Below, piece after piece: positions 34,932 through 43,783 of a DNA stretch of 64,000 nt; the stretch's first letter is position 1, and the number at the start of each line of letters is the position of its first letter. The notes beneath the pieces are model-generated. The model saw only the letters and a list, made by a program, of their open reading frames with translations, was not told where the DNA came from and ran no database searches. The DNA comes from VXYL01 sp963422285 (lineage in GTDB: Bacteria; Pseudomonadota; Gammaproteobacteria; Pseudomonadales; Azotimanducaceae), in assembly GCA_963422285.2 (NCBI GenBank), contig CAXXJO010000002.1, positions 1,302,001 through 1,366,000 on the forward strand. The letters run 5' to 3'. The position numbers were made by a program, and so were the translations under genes.

Positions 34932-37736
34932 CTATCCTTTCGCGATCAGGCCTTTCGCGATCAGGCCTTTCGCGGCCACGTTCGGCGCGCCGCCGGCAGA
35001 CCGGACGAAGTCCAGATCAGCGGCAAGGTGAATCTTGGCGGTGGCAAGAACGCCGGCGCCGGGCAGCCCTTGGGCGATGCCGGCGACGCCGGGAGCCAGC
35101 GCCGGATCGAGACGGACTTCGACACTGGCATCGAGTTCCGCAACGCGCACGCCGTCCCCCGCCGCCACGCCAAGCCGCTGCGCGTCGGCCGGATTCAGCA
35201 GCGCGTAGGGCGCCGGCGTGCGTTCCCCGATCGGGGCCGAAGCGGCGGAGAGTTCGTCGCTGCCGAACACGTCGCTGATGCGGGCGGCGACGAAGATGTC
35301 GGCAACCAGCGACGTTTCGTCTTGGACAGACGATTCCGCGCTAGCGGAATCGGGGGCGACTGCGCCAGCAGTCGTGTCGGCCGACGCTCGCAGCGCGAAG
35401 GCGTCCGGAACCTGCTTGGCCGGCACGTTGGCCAGCAGCCGCACTCCAGGATCGCCGCCGGCCAAGGCGCCGCCCACTTCCTGCTGGAACTTGAACACCG
35501 ACTGGTTGGAGTTCCAGCCCGGCGTCCAGACATAGGGCACCACGGCGCCGGGCTGGTCGCCGACGTTGCGGCCTTCCATGGAGTAGGAAAGCGGTGTCTC
35601 GTGATCCACCGCAGCTTTGGGTTCGTGAACGCTTGCATCGGCGCGCATGGCGGTACGGCCGCTGTAGCGATGGGGCTGGCGCGGAATCTTCATGCCGGCG
35701 GCGGTGCGGAAGTCCGCCGTCGGCGCGAGCTGCGCCAAGGGCGCGAACACGCCCGCCGCGCTGGCGCAGGCTGCCGTCAGGTCGTCGATGTGCGACCAGT
35801 CGCCGGCGCGCTCGCATCGTGCCGCAATCGCCGCCAGCCAGCGCCAGGAGGGCGCGATCTCGTCGGCGGGTTCGAACACTTGGTAGAAACGCTGGGCGCG
35901 GGTTTCGTGATTGACGAAGGTACCGGTCTGCTCGGCGTAGGTGGCCGCCGGCAGCACCACCGCCGCAGCCGCCGCGGTGGGAGTTTCCAAAGCATCCAGC
36001 ACCACGGCGTGGCGCAGATCGATGTCGGCTGGCACGGCGCGGCGATAGAGGTCGTTCTCCAGCACCAGAGCGCCGGCGCCGTCCCGCAGGCGCTGCAGCG
36101 CCGCGGACAGCGACAGGCCGCCGCCGAGCAGCGCCGCGCCGTAGCTGTTGGCCTCCATCGCCGTCAAGGCCAGCATGGCTTCCCGGCCTTGGCGCTTCAG
36201 CGCCCAGGCGATGTTGGCCGCGGCCCGGAGCAGACCCGGCTGCCGAGCTTCGCAGCCGGCGATCACCAGCGGACGGGCGGCACGGGCGAGTGCCTGCGCC
36301 GCCGCTTGAAGGAACCCGTCCGCCGCCGCGCCCGCGTCTGCGCCGATGGCGTCGGCAAGGGCGAACCCCGCCTGCGCCAAGGCCGCCGCCGCGCCGTGGC
36401 GCGTCGCCACCGCCAGTTCGTCGATGCGCGTGGAGGCCACGGAGGCGATGAACAGCGGGCTCTTCGCCGCCTGCCCGTGACCGCGTACGCCGGCATCCTG
36501 CCAGTCGGGAATGTCGGCGGCCCGAGCCATGTCGAAGGTGGCGCCGCGCACCGCTTGGCGAACGGCAAGGGCGATCCGGGGCGCGGTGTTGGAGATGTCC
36601 TCGCCGAGGATCAGCACGGCGTCCGCCTGTTCGATCTCGGCGAGCGACGGAATGTGGAAGCCGCCGGCGCGGTAGACATCCAGCGCCGCGGCCATGGTTT
36701 CCGCCTCGTCGTCGGCGAAGCCGGGGCAGAAGTTCGCCGCGCCGACGAACCGCTTGAGAGCGAAGTTCGCCTCCAGCGACGCCCGTGGCGAACCGATGCC
36801 GACCAAATCCGCATCCAGCCGGGCGGCGATGGCTGCCAGCGCCGCATCCCGGCCCGGCGCCTCGAACACGTCGTCTTCGGCGCGAACGCCGGCGTGGCGG
36901 ATGCGCTTGTCGTGGTTGACGAAGTGCGAGCCGTAGCGCCCGCGGTCGCACAGGAAGTAGCCGTTCACCTGGCCGTGGTAGCGGTTGTGGACACGCTTGA
37001 GCACACCGTAGCGCTCGGCGGGGAAGGTGTTGCAGCCGACGGCGCAGTTCGGACACACGGACGGCGCCGATTGCAGATCCCACTTGCGGGTGTAGACCTT
37101 GGAGAACGGCTTGTCCGTGAACACCCCGGTGGGGCAGACCTCCACCAGATTGCCGGCGAACTCGCTCTGAAGCACGCCGTCCTGCTCGCGCCCGAAGAAC
37201 ATTCGCGAGCGCGAGCCGAAGGCGTCCAGGTCGGTGCCGCCGGCGTAGTCCCGGTAGTAGCGCACACAGCGGTAGCAGGTGATGCAGCGGTTCATCTCGT
37301 GGCCGACGAAGGGGCCGAGATACTGGTTCTCCCAGGTGCGCTTCTTGCCCGCGTAGCGGCGCATGGAATGCCCCGTCATCACCGTCATGTCCTGCAGGTG
37401 GCATTCGCCGCCTTCCTCGCACACCGGGCAGTCGTGGGGATGGTTTTCCATCAGCCACTCGATCACCTGCTTGCGGAAATCGGCGGCGAACGCGGCCTCG
37501 ATGGACACCCGCATGCCGTCCTGCACGGCCATCATGCAGGCCATCTGCAGGCGTCCGCGCGTATCCGCCTCGTCGGCGTAGTGGATGACGGCGCACAGCC
37601 GGCAGGATCCCACCGAGCCCATGGCCGGGTGCCAGCAGAAGTACGGCACATCGAGCCGCCGGGACAGGCAGGCATGCAGCAGGTTCTCGCCTGCTTCGAA
37701 GTCGTAGTCCTTGCCGTCGATGTTGACGCGGGCCAT
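34932..37736 (-). CDS. nuoG: NADH-quinone oxidoreductase subunit G
   Basis: Protein of 934 residues, the largest peripheral subunit. The N-terminal ferredoxin domain has C-x10-C-x2-C spacing in YFCWHPAMGSVGSCRLC; HDCPVCEEGGECHLQD gives the next cluster, CITCYRCVRYYRDYAGG and later VCPTGVFTD the N4 region, and SVCPNCAVGCN opens the molybdopterin-like domain. ATG at 37736 follows GGGGGAG by 8 nt; GTG at 37742 is possible but too close to it. The C-terminus ends in a short repeated peptide (AKGLIAKGLIAKG) from a 15-bp tandem repeat. Unlike usual operons, nuoF is not adjacent: a PP2C gene and non-coding DNA separate them. Confidence 0.95.
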   Translation of the reverse strand: MARVNIDGKDYDFEAGENLLHACLSRRLDVPYFCWHPAMGSVGSCRLCAVIHYADEADTRGRLQMACMMAVQDGMRVSIEAAFAADFRKQVIEWLMENHPHDCPVCEEGGECHLQDMTVMTGHSMRRYAGKKRTWENQYLGPFVGHEMNRCITCYRCVRYYRDYAGGTDLDAFGSRSRMFFGREQDGVLQSEFAGNLVEVCPTGVFTDKPFSKVYTRKWDLQSAPSVCPNCAVGCNTFPAERYGVLKRVHNRYHGQVNGYFLCDRGRYGSHFVNHDKRIRHAGVRAEDDVFEAPGRDAALAAIAARLDADLVGIGSPRASLEANFALKRFVGAANFCPGFADDEAETMAAALDVYRAGGFHIPSLAEIEQADAVLILGEDISNTAPRIALAVRQAVRGATFDMARAADIPDWQDAGVRGHGQAAKSPLFIASVASTRIDELAVATRHGAAAALAQAGFALADAIGADAGAAADGFLQAAAQALARAARPLVIAGCEARQPGLLRAAANIAWALKRQGREAMLALTAMEANSYGAALLGGGLSLSAALQRLRDGAGALVLENDLYRRAVPADIDLRHAVVLDALETPTAAAAAVVLPAATYAEQTGTFVNHETRAQRFYQVFEPADEIAPSWRWLAAIAARCERAGDWSHIDDLTAACASAAGVFAPLAQLAPTADFRTAAGMKIPRQPHRYSGRTAMRADASVHEPKAAVDHETPLSYSMEGRNVGDQPGAVVPYVWTPGWNSNQSVFKFQQEVGGALAGGDPGVRLLANVPAKQVPDAFALRASADTTAGAVAPDSASAESSVQDETSLVADIFVAARISDVFGSDELSAASAPIGERTPAPYALLNPADAQRLGVAAGDGVRVAELDASVEVRLDPALAPGVAGIAQGLPGAGVLATAKIHLAADLDFVRSAGGAPNVAAKGLIAKGLIAKG
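34936..34975. repeat. 15-bp tandem repeat at the 3' end of nuoG
   Basis: Two full copies and a partial third of CCTTTCGCGATCAGG (plus-strand reading) occupy the last codons of nuoG, encoding repeats of G-L-I-A-K. The unit is a multiple of three, so it extends the protein without a frameshift. It probably arose by slippage. Confidence 0.9.
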
Positions 37737-38009
37737 GCGCACTACTCCCCCGCGCCTGTCGCGCCAGCCGGAACGAAGAACAACGACGAACTCTCAGGAG
37801 AAGCACCCGTCGTTCCGTTGTCGAACACCTAGCCCTCCCGAGTCCCAATCCATACGCCGCCTGTCCTGCGCGAAGAACGCTGCCCAGGGGCAGGGCGCGT
37901 AGACCGCGCCACCATACAGATCGCCGCCCCGCGAGGCAAGCGCGAACCGCTGCGGAATCCGGCCTCGATGCTGCCAATCGAGCGCCCGGACTCTCGACGC
38001 GCCATGCGG

Positions 38010-38885
38010 CTAGCCGGTGGCGGCAATAGGCTTGCAGGCCATCACGGTGGCGTTGTCCTGATCGGGCCGCGCTTCGGCGCGAACCGCGGCGAGCAGGGCT
38101 TCGACCACCGCCCGCGGCGACGACCGGTTGGCATCCACGAGATCGACGATCTCGGCGGCGGCGAGCGTTTCGATCCCGTCGGTGGCGACCAGCACCACGT
38201 CGTCGACGGCCAGTTCGACGGCCGCTTCGCGCAGCTCCATGAGCGGCACCTCGTCGCCCATCACAACGGAACGCAGCTCGTGGCGGCGCGGATCCGCGGC
38301 CGCTTCCTCCGCCGTCAGACGCCCGAACTCCGCAAGCTGTTCGAGCACGGGCTTCATGGAGTGATCCTGGTTCAGACGGATCAATCGCCGGGCTGGCGAA
38401 TCCTGCCGTGCGGACACCAGCCACAGCGGCGAGTCGCCGACGCTGAGCCAGCGCAGCCGGCGGCCGGCGAGATGGGCGGCCACCAAGGTGGTGCCCGTGC
38501 CGGCGTGATCGCGATCCTCGCGAACAGCGCTGGCCAGCCTTCGATTGGCGTAGCTCAGGGCATCCTCGAGACGGTACGAAAGGGCCCGGTGGGTTTCGCA
38601 GTATTCCCTGCCGAAGGATTCAACGACGGTCCTGCTTGCCGTGGCACCGCCGGCATGACCGCCCATGCCGTCGGCAACGATCAGCAGCAGTTGGTCCGCC
38701 AACGCGAACTGGTAGCTCGGTTCCAGCGCCCAGCCGTAGCTGTCCTGCTGCTCTTCGCGCCGCCCCTGGATCTGCCCTGCGGCCCAGCCCGGCGCACCTT
38801 CGTGGATAACGATGCCGCCATCGTCCCGATCCGACGCTTGAACGGTGCCGGCGTAGTCTGCGTCCGACAATTCGCTTGGATTCAT
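38010..38885 (-). CDS. PP2C-family serine/threonine protein phosphatase
   Basis: Protein of 291 residues, soluble, a metal-dependent phosphatase removing phosphate from Ser/Thr. All metal-binding aspartates are in place: EEQQDSYG, LLLIVADGMGGHAGG, LVATDGIETLAA and PDQDNATVMA; HAGTGTTLVAAHLAG and LRWLSVGDSPLWLV also match. A poorly conserved N-terminal stretch of about 40 residues precedes the domain. ATG at 38885 gives MNPSELSDADYAG, though no strong ribosome binding site is seen. It sits on the same strand inside the nuo cluster, 273 nt before nuoG, and may be co-transcribed. No partner kinase gene is visible in the window. Confidence 0.92.
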   Translation of the reverse strand: MNPSELSDADYAGTVQASDRDDGGIVIHEGAPGWAAGQIQGRREEQQDSYGWALEPSYQFALADQLLLIVADGMGGHAGGATASRTVVESFGREYCETHRALSYRLEDALSYANRRLASAVREDRDHAGTGTTLVAAHLAGRRLRWLSVGDSPLWLVSARQDSPARRLIRLNQDHSMKPVLEQLAEFGRLTAEEAAADPRRHELRSVVMGDEVPLMELREAAVELAVDDVVLVATDGIETLAAAEIVDLVDANRSSPRAVVEALLAAVRAEARPDQDNATVMACKPIAATG

Positions 38886-39816
38886 CAGTGTGGAGCCGCC
38901 GATCCGGCGGCCAAGCCGAATAGCGAAAACGGCGAGTATAGTACGGACTCGTGGCCACGATTCTTTCGATCGCCTCGACGATCTTCTCCACTGCCGTGGC
39001 ACGGAATCCGAACGACTGCCGCAATCCGAACCGAGGCCAAATCGTCATCGGCGTCCGAGAACGGAACGGGCGTACGCGCTTGGCTGCCCGCCCTGTACGC
39101 CGAAGCGGCGCGGGGATGCACTCGCGGCAACCACCATCGGCTCGCCCCTTCCTGCCTCCTATCCTGTTGCCCGAAACGGTCGATGGTCGGCTCGTTCCGG
39201 TCGTGCGCGAACCGGCAAGCAGGATGAGACCGCATTGCACATTCGGAGTCGGCGACGCGCCGCCCCCCTCAGTGCCCAGAAGCCACAGGACGTCTGGGCG
39301 AAGAGGCACTTCAAACGGATGGGTTCAGCTTCAACCCGCCGCCCGTTGCGCCATACCGCCGAGTCCTACGATCTCCCGCATGTTCGAGACCCTAAGCCAG
39401 CAGGCTGCTTGGCTTTAGCCGTGTCTCTCTTAAGCCAGGAATCGACAGTTTCGAAATCCCTATCTCTTTCGGGACGGGTCTTTCGTGGGCGTGAATCATG
39501 GAAAACGTCATGCCGTCATGGAAGGTCCTTATAGTCCTCCCATCGAGAGGGCGAAGCGCGAATGATCGGTAGCGGCACAGCTCATCCGATTCCAAACTGG
39601 ACCACTGCCGAACGATCACGGAAACTCAAGCAAAACTGACTGCCTTGTCTTCTTCTCCTGAACTCATAGATGCGAGGTTCGCTATGCTCCTGGCCATCTT
39701 GGTTCAAGCTCCTTTACAGTTGCACCCGCACACGCTGCTTACTGCCGAATCCGATGTCCCGCGGCATCCCCGCTCTCGGCCGGAACCGAGACAGCATCCG
39801 TGTGGCGACGTCGCAT
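38886..39816. other. Stretch of about 0.93 kb without a recognisable gene inside the nuo cluster
   Basis: Lies between nuoF (ends 39817) and the PP2C start. Six-frame reading gives only short frames rich in Arg, Ser and Pro and no family motif. The part 39420-39700 is less GC-rich than its surroundings. No tRNA, IS end or clear terminator was recognised. It could be a decayed insertion; a promoter for PP2C-nuoG onward may lie here. Confidence 0.5.
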
Positions 39817-41091
39817 TCATCCACGATACCGGCATCTCCCCGTCCGAATATGCTCCTCGAAGTCCTCACGGAAGAACTTGAGCGCGCTCGACAGCGGCTC
39901 GATGGCGCCCGGCGCGTGCAGGCAGAAAGTGTTGGTGACGCCGCCGATGAACATGGCGTTGCGTTCCAGCATCTCCAAGTCGCCTTCTTTGCCACGGCCT
40001 GCCTCGATATCGGTTAGGAGTTCTTCCACCCACGGCAGGCCTTCCCGGCACGGGGTGCAGAAACCGCAGGATTCCTGGGCGAAGAAGTGCTCCAAGTTGC
40101 GGCACATGTCCACGGGACAGATGGAGTCGTCCATCAGAATCATGGTGCCGGTGCCCATGCGGCTGCCGGCCTTCTGAATGGTGCCGTAGTCCATGGCGAG
40201 ATCGAGGTGTTCTTCCACCAGGAAGTCCGTGGAGGCGCCGCCGGGAAGCAGGCCGCGCAGCTGGTAGCCGTCCTGCATGCCGCCGGCATGCTTCTCAATG
40301 ATCTCGCGGATGGTGGTGCCGATGGGCAGCTCCCACAGGCCGGGCTTGTTGACGCGGCCTGACACGCCGTAGAGCTTGGTGCCGGCGTCGTCGCCTTTGC
40401 CGAGCGCCTGGTACCACTCGGCGTCGTTTCTGACGATGGCTGGCACGTTGCAGAAGGTTTCCACGTTGTTGACGATGGTGGGCCGGCCCCAGGCGCCGCT
40501 GGCCGGCGGGAACGGCGGTTTCTGGCGCGGCTGGGCGCGCTTGCCCTCAAGAGCGTTCAACAGCGCGGTTTCCTCGCCGCAGATGTAGCGCCCGGCGCTG
40601 CGGTGGATACGCAGCTCGAAGTCGAAGCCGCTACCGAAGATGTTCTTGCCGAGATAGCCTTTGGCGTAGGCGTCGTCGATGGCTTGCTGCAAGCTGCGGT
40701 AGGGCTGGTGGTACTCGCCGCGCAGGAAGACGTAGCCCTGGCTGGCCTGAATGGCCCAGGCTCCGACGATCATGCCTTCGATCAAGAGGTGGGGGTTGCG
40801 CTCCAGCAGAAAGCGGTCCTTGAAGGTGCCCGGTTCCATCTCGTCGGCGTTGCAGACCAAGTACTTCAGGCCGTCATCGTCCTGGGGTACGAAGCTCCAC
40901 TTCATGCCCGTGGGGAAGCCGGCACCGCCGCGCCCGCGCAGGTTGGCTTCCTTGACGAGGTCGATCACTTCGGCCGGCGTCATGGCGGCAAGCGCCTTGC
41001 GGGCACCCGCGTAGCCGTTCTTGGATTCGTAGGCGGCCAAGTCCACCGGGCCGCCCACCTCGTCCACGATGCCGATCAGCGGCCGCGTCAC
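39817..41091 (-). CDS. nuoF: NADH-quinone oxidoreductase subunit F
   Basis: Protein of 424 residues binding NADH and FMN and carrying cluster N3. LRGRGGAGFPTGMKWSF is the FMN/NADH-binding glycine motif, and CNADEMEPGTFKDR and GAGRYICGEET-like AGRYICGEETALLNALEG are conserved; ESCGFCTPCREG with the later Cys in NTFCLHAPGA supplies the 4Fe-4S ligands. The start is GTG at 41091, overlapping by 4 nt the stop of the small lipoprotein gene, so translation appears coupled to it. The gene is separated from nuoG by about 2 kb. Confidence 0.95.
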   Translation of the reverse strand: MTRPLIGIVDEVGGPVDLAAYESKNGYAGARKALAAMTPAEVIDLVKEANLRGRGGAGFPTGMKWSFVPQDDDGLKYLVCNADEMEPGTFKDRFLLERNPHLLIEGMIVGAWAIQASQGYVFLRGEYHQPYRSLQQAIDDAYAKGYLGKNIFGSGFDFELRIHRSAGRYICGEETALLNALEGKRAQPRQKPPFPPASGAWGRPTIVNNVETFCNVPAIVRNDAEWYQALGKGDDAGTKLYGVSGRVNKPGLWELPIGTTIREIIEKHAGGMQDGYQLRGLLPGGASTDFLVEEHLDLAMDYGTIQKAGSRMGTGTMILMDDSICPVDMCRNLEHFFAQESCGFCTPCREGLPWVEELLTDIEAGRGKEGDLEMLERNAMFIGGVTNTFCLHAPGAIEPLSSALKFFREDFEEHIRTGRCRYRG

Positions 41092-41393
41092 GAATCCGTC
41101 TCCCCGGCATCCGCGGCGACGCACGCATACAGCAGAATCCATCGGGTTCTGAGGTCCAAGTCGTCATTCTGCATGTTGCGTTGCCGCCGTTGGCTCAACA
41201 GATCGGGCACCTTGTCGTAGCGTGCGCAGCCCCGCTCGGCTTCCGGCAGCCCCGCCTCGCGGGCGTCTTCCCTGCCTTTGGCCGAATCGACGACGACCTC
41301 CACCTTGTCGCTGCCGATGTCCGAAATGGCGACCGCCGTACAGGCACCTAGGGAGAGCAGGGCGGCCGTGGCTGCGAGTTTGATCGTGTTCAT
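41088..41393 (-). CDS. Small predicted lipoprotein inserted between nuoE and nuoF
   Basis: Protein of 101 residues. The start MNTIKLAATAALLSLGAC is a signal peptide with a lipobox-like L-S-L-G-A-C (lipidated Cys expected at position 18). The mature part is short and charged, with RGCARYDKVPDLLSQRRQ and DLRTRWILLYACVAADAG; there is no family I recognise. Its stop overlaps the nuoF GTG start (GTGA) and it begins about 90 nt after the nuoE stop, so it belongs to the nuo transcript. A cell-envelope lipoprotein is not a known complex I subunit. Confidence 0.75.
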   Translation of the reverse strand: MNTIKLAATAALLSLGACTAVAISDIGSDKVEVVVDSAKGREDAREAGLPEAERGCARYDKVPDLLSQRRQRNMQNDDLDLRTRWILLYACVAADAGETDS

Positions 41394-41483
41394 TCCGTTC
41401 CGTTTCCTAAAGCTGGATCGATTGAGGCGCGCACTCTAAGCGGCGGACCTGAACGCAACCTGAATCCATCGGCACCATCGACG

Positions 41484-41972
41484 CTACTCGTATCTTGCGA
41501 ATATCTCGCCCAGCTTATCCGCCCGCACATCGCCGATCAGATCGTCGTCGACCATCATCGTCGGCGCCCGGTTGCACGCCCCCAAGCACACGATCGGCAA
41601 CAACGTGAAGCGGTCGTCCTCGGTGGTTTCGCCAAATCCAATCCCCAAGCGCTCCTCCACCTGCTTGCGCAGGCCATCGGCACCCATCACATAGCAGGAG
41701 ACGCTGTCGCACACCAGCACCACATGCCGGCCCACCGGCTTGCGGTAGATGAGGTTGTAGAAGGTGGCGATGCTATCGAGATTCGAGACCGACATGCCGA
41801 GCAGCCGGGCGATGGCGGCTAGACTTTCGTCAGACACCCAGCCACGATGCCGCTGGACGATCATCATGGCGTCAATGGCGGCGGACTTGCGATCCGGCAG
41901 GTGGGCGCATTCCGCCTCGATCTCGCGCATCTCGGCGTCGGAGAGAATCGGTATCAACGCGGGTTGGGCCAT
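41484..41972 (-). CDS. nuoE: NADH-quinone oxidoreductase subunit E
   Basis: Protein of 162 residues, thioredoxin-like, carrying the 2Fe-2S cluster N1a. Cluster cysteines are in CDSVSC and, about 35 residues later, CLGACNRAP. HRGWVSDESLAAIARLLGMS and ATFYNLIYRKPVG match the family. ATG at 41972 is preceded by a GAGAAGAG-type ribosome binding site; the frame is open further upstream but overlaps nuoCD in the wrong sense. It follows the nuoCD stop by 17 nt. Confidence 0.95.
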   Translation of the reverse strand: MAQPALIPILSDAEMREIEAECAHLPDRKSAAIDAMMIVQRHRGWVSDESLAAIARLLGMSVSNLDSIATFYNLIYRKPVGRHVVLVCDSVSCYVMGADGLRKQVEERLGIGFGETTEDDRFTLLPIVCLGACNRAPTMMVDDDLIGDVRADKLGEIFARYE

Positions 41973-41989
41973 GCTCTTCTCGCTGTTCC

Positions 41990-43780
41990 CTAGCGGTCCA
42001 CGTCCGCCATCACGAAATCGATGCTGGCGATGATGGCGATCAGGTCCGCCACCATGAAGCCCCGGCTGATGAGCGGAATCTGCTGCAAAGCCGGGAACGA
42101 CGGTGTGCGGATGCGGGTGCGATAGCTCATGGTGCCGCCGTCGGAGATCGAGTAGTAGGAGTTCCAGCCCTTGGTGGCTTCCACCGTGGTGACGGACTCC
42201 GAAGGCGGGATCACGGGGCCCCAGCTGACGTTCAGGAAGTGGTGGATGAGCGTCTCGATGTCCTGCATCGTGCGCTCCTTGCGCGGCGGCGTGGTCAGCC
42301 GGTGGTCCGACTTGATCGGCCCGGCCGGCATGTTCTCGACGCACTGGCGGAGGATCCGCAGGCTCTGGCGGATCTCTTCGACGCGCACCTCGCAGCGGGC
42401 GTAGCAGTCGCCGGCCTCGGCGGTGGGGATGTCGAAGTCGAACTGATCGTACATCGAGTACGGACGCTTCTTGCGCAGGTCCCAATCATGGCCGGTGGCG
42501 CGCAGGGAGGGGCCGGTGATACCCCAGTCCAGGCCCTCGGCGGTGGTATAGGCGCCGATGCCTTGGGTGCGACGCTTCAGAATCTTGTTCTTCATCGCCA
42601 TCTTCTGGTAGTGCTCCAGGCGCGCCGGCATGTAGTCGCAGAAGTCCAGCACCATCTTGTCCCAGCCGTCCGGCAGGTCCTGGGCGACACCGCCGATGCG
42701 GAACCAGCTCGGATGCATGCGCCCGCCGGTGATGGCTTCGACGATGGAGAACAGCCGCTCGCGATCCGCGAACATGTAGAACACCGGCGACATCTGCCCC
42801 ACGTCCTGGGCGAAGGTGCCGTAGAACAACAGGTGGCTGGCGATGCGGAAGCACTCGCACAGCAGCACTCGGATCACCTGGGCGCGCGCCGGTACCTCGA
42901 TGCCGGCCATCCGCTCCACGTTCATCACATAGGGCAGGTTGTTCATCACCCCGCCCAGGTAGTCCACGCGATCGGTGTAGGGGATGTAGGTGTGCCAGCT
43001 TTGGCGTTCGGACATCTTCTCCTGGGCGCGATGGTGGTAGCCGATATCCGGCACCGCTTCGACGATCACCTCGCCGTCGAGCTGCAAGGCGATGCGGAAT
43101 ACGCCGTGGACGCTGGGATGGTTGGGGCCCAGGTTCAGGAACATGAAGTCGGTGTGCTTGGCGTCCAGGCTCATGCCCCATTCTTCCGGCACGAAACGCA
43201 GGGCTTCCTGCTGCGCCTGCTGGAATTCGGACGTCATGGTGAACGAATCCATCTCCGTGGCCCGCGCCGGGTGCTCCTTGCGCAACGGGTGGCCTTCCCA
43301 CAGTGCCGGGGTGAGGATGCGGCGCAGGTTGGCGTGGCCGTCGAAGCGGACGCCGAACATGTCGAACGCCTCGCGCTCGTACCAGTTCGCCACCGGGTAG
43401 ACGGATTCGATGGAATCCACGCTCTCGCCATCGGCCAAGGCCACCTTGAGACGCAGATCCTCGTCGTCGGAGAGCGACATCAGGTGGTAGAAGACGGTGA
43501 AGTCCGAATCGGGTTGGCCGTGCCGATGCTCGCGGATGCGCTCGTCGATGGCGGAGAGGTCGAACATCAGCTCGTAACGGGCCGGGGCATCGTGCTTCAG
43601 GTAGCGCATGATGTCGACGACGCGCGCCTTCGGCACCCACACCGTGGGAATGCCGTCCGCACACTCTTGGGCTACGCATTCAGGGCCGAAGTGGGTGGCT
43701 AGATCGGCGACGATATGGTGGTGCTCGTTGTTCGGGGCGCGTTCGGCCCCGCCAGCCGGCTGTGCGACGACTTCGGCCAT
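41990..43780 (-). CDS. nuoCD: NADH-quinone oxidoreductase fused subunits C and D
   Basis: Protein of 596 residues. The first 190 or so residues form subunit C (YPVANWYEREAFDMFGVRFD then LRRILTP), and from about residue 205 subunit D (GPNHPSVHGVFRIALQLDGE, IGYHHRAQEKMSE, YTDRVDYLGGVMNNLPYVMN), part of the quinone chamber. The fusion is characteristic of enterobacteria, Pseudomonas and many other Gammaproteobacteria. The C-terminus IIASIDFVMADVDR is complete. It starts 3 nt after the nuoB stop. Confidence 0.97.
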   Translation of the reverse strand: MAEVVAQPAGGAERAPNNEHHHIVADLATHFGPECVAQECADGIPTVWVPKARVVDIMRYLKHDAPARYELMFDLSAIDERIREHRHGQPDSDFTVFYHLMSLSDDEDLRLKVALADGESVDSIESVYPVANWYEREAFDMFGVRFDGHANLRRILTPALWEGHPLRKEHPARATEMDSFTMTSEFQQAQQEALRFVPEEWGMSLDAKHTDFMFLNLGPNHPSVHGVFRIALQLDGEVIVEAVPDIGYHHRAQEKMSERQSWHTYIPYTDRVDYLGGVMNNLPYVMNVERMAGIEVPARAQVIRVLLCECFRIASHLLFYGTFAQDVGQMSPVFYMFADRERLFSIVEAITGGRMHPSWFRIGGVAQDLPDGWDKMVLDFCDYMPARLEHYQKMAMKNKILKRRTQGIGAYTTAEGLDWGITGPSLRATGHDWDLRKKRPYSMYDQFDFDIPTAEAGDCYARCEVRVEEIRQSLRILRQCVENMPAGPIKSDHRLTTPPRKERTMQDIETLIHHFLNVSWGPVIPPSESVTTVEATKGWNSYYSISDGGTMSYRTRIRTPSFPALQQIPLISRGFMVADLIAIIASIDFVMADVDR

Positions 43781-43783
43781 CGG

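Noticed and set aside
34908..37832. A 974-codon open frame on the plus strand opposite nuoG
   Set aside because: It lies entirely antisense to a clearly conserved nuoG, has His/Arg/Gly-rich composition and no motif; long antisense frames are expected at this GC content. The same applies to long frames opposite nuoCD, nuoL, sdhA, the RND permease and the AddAB-like genes.
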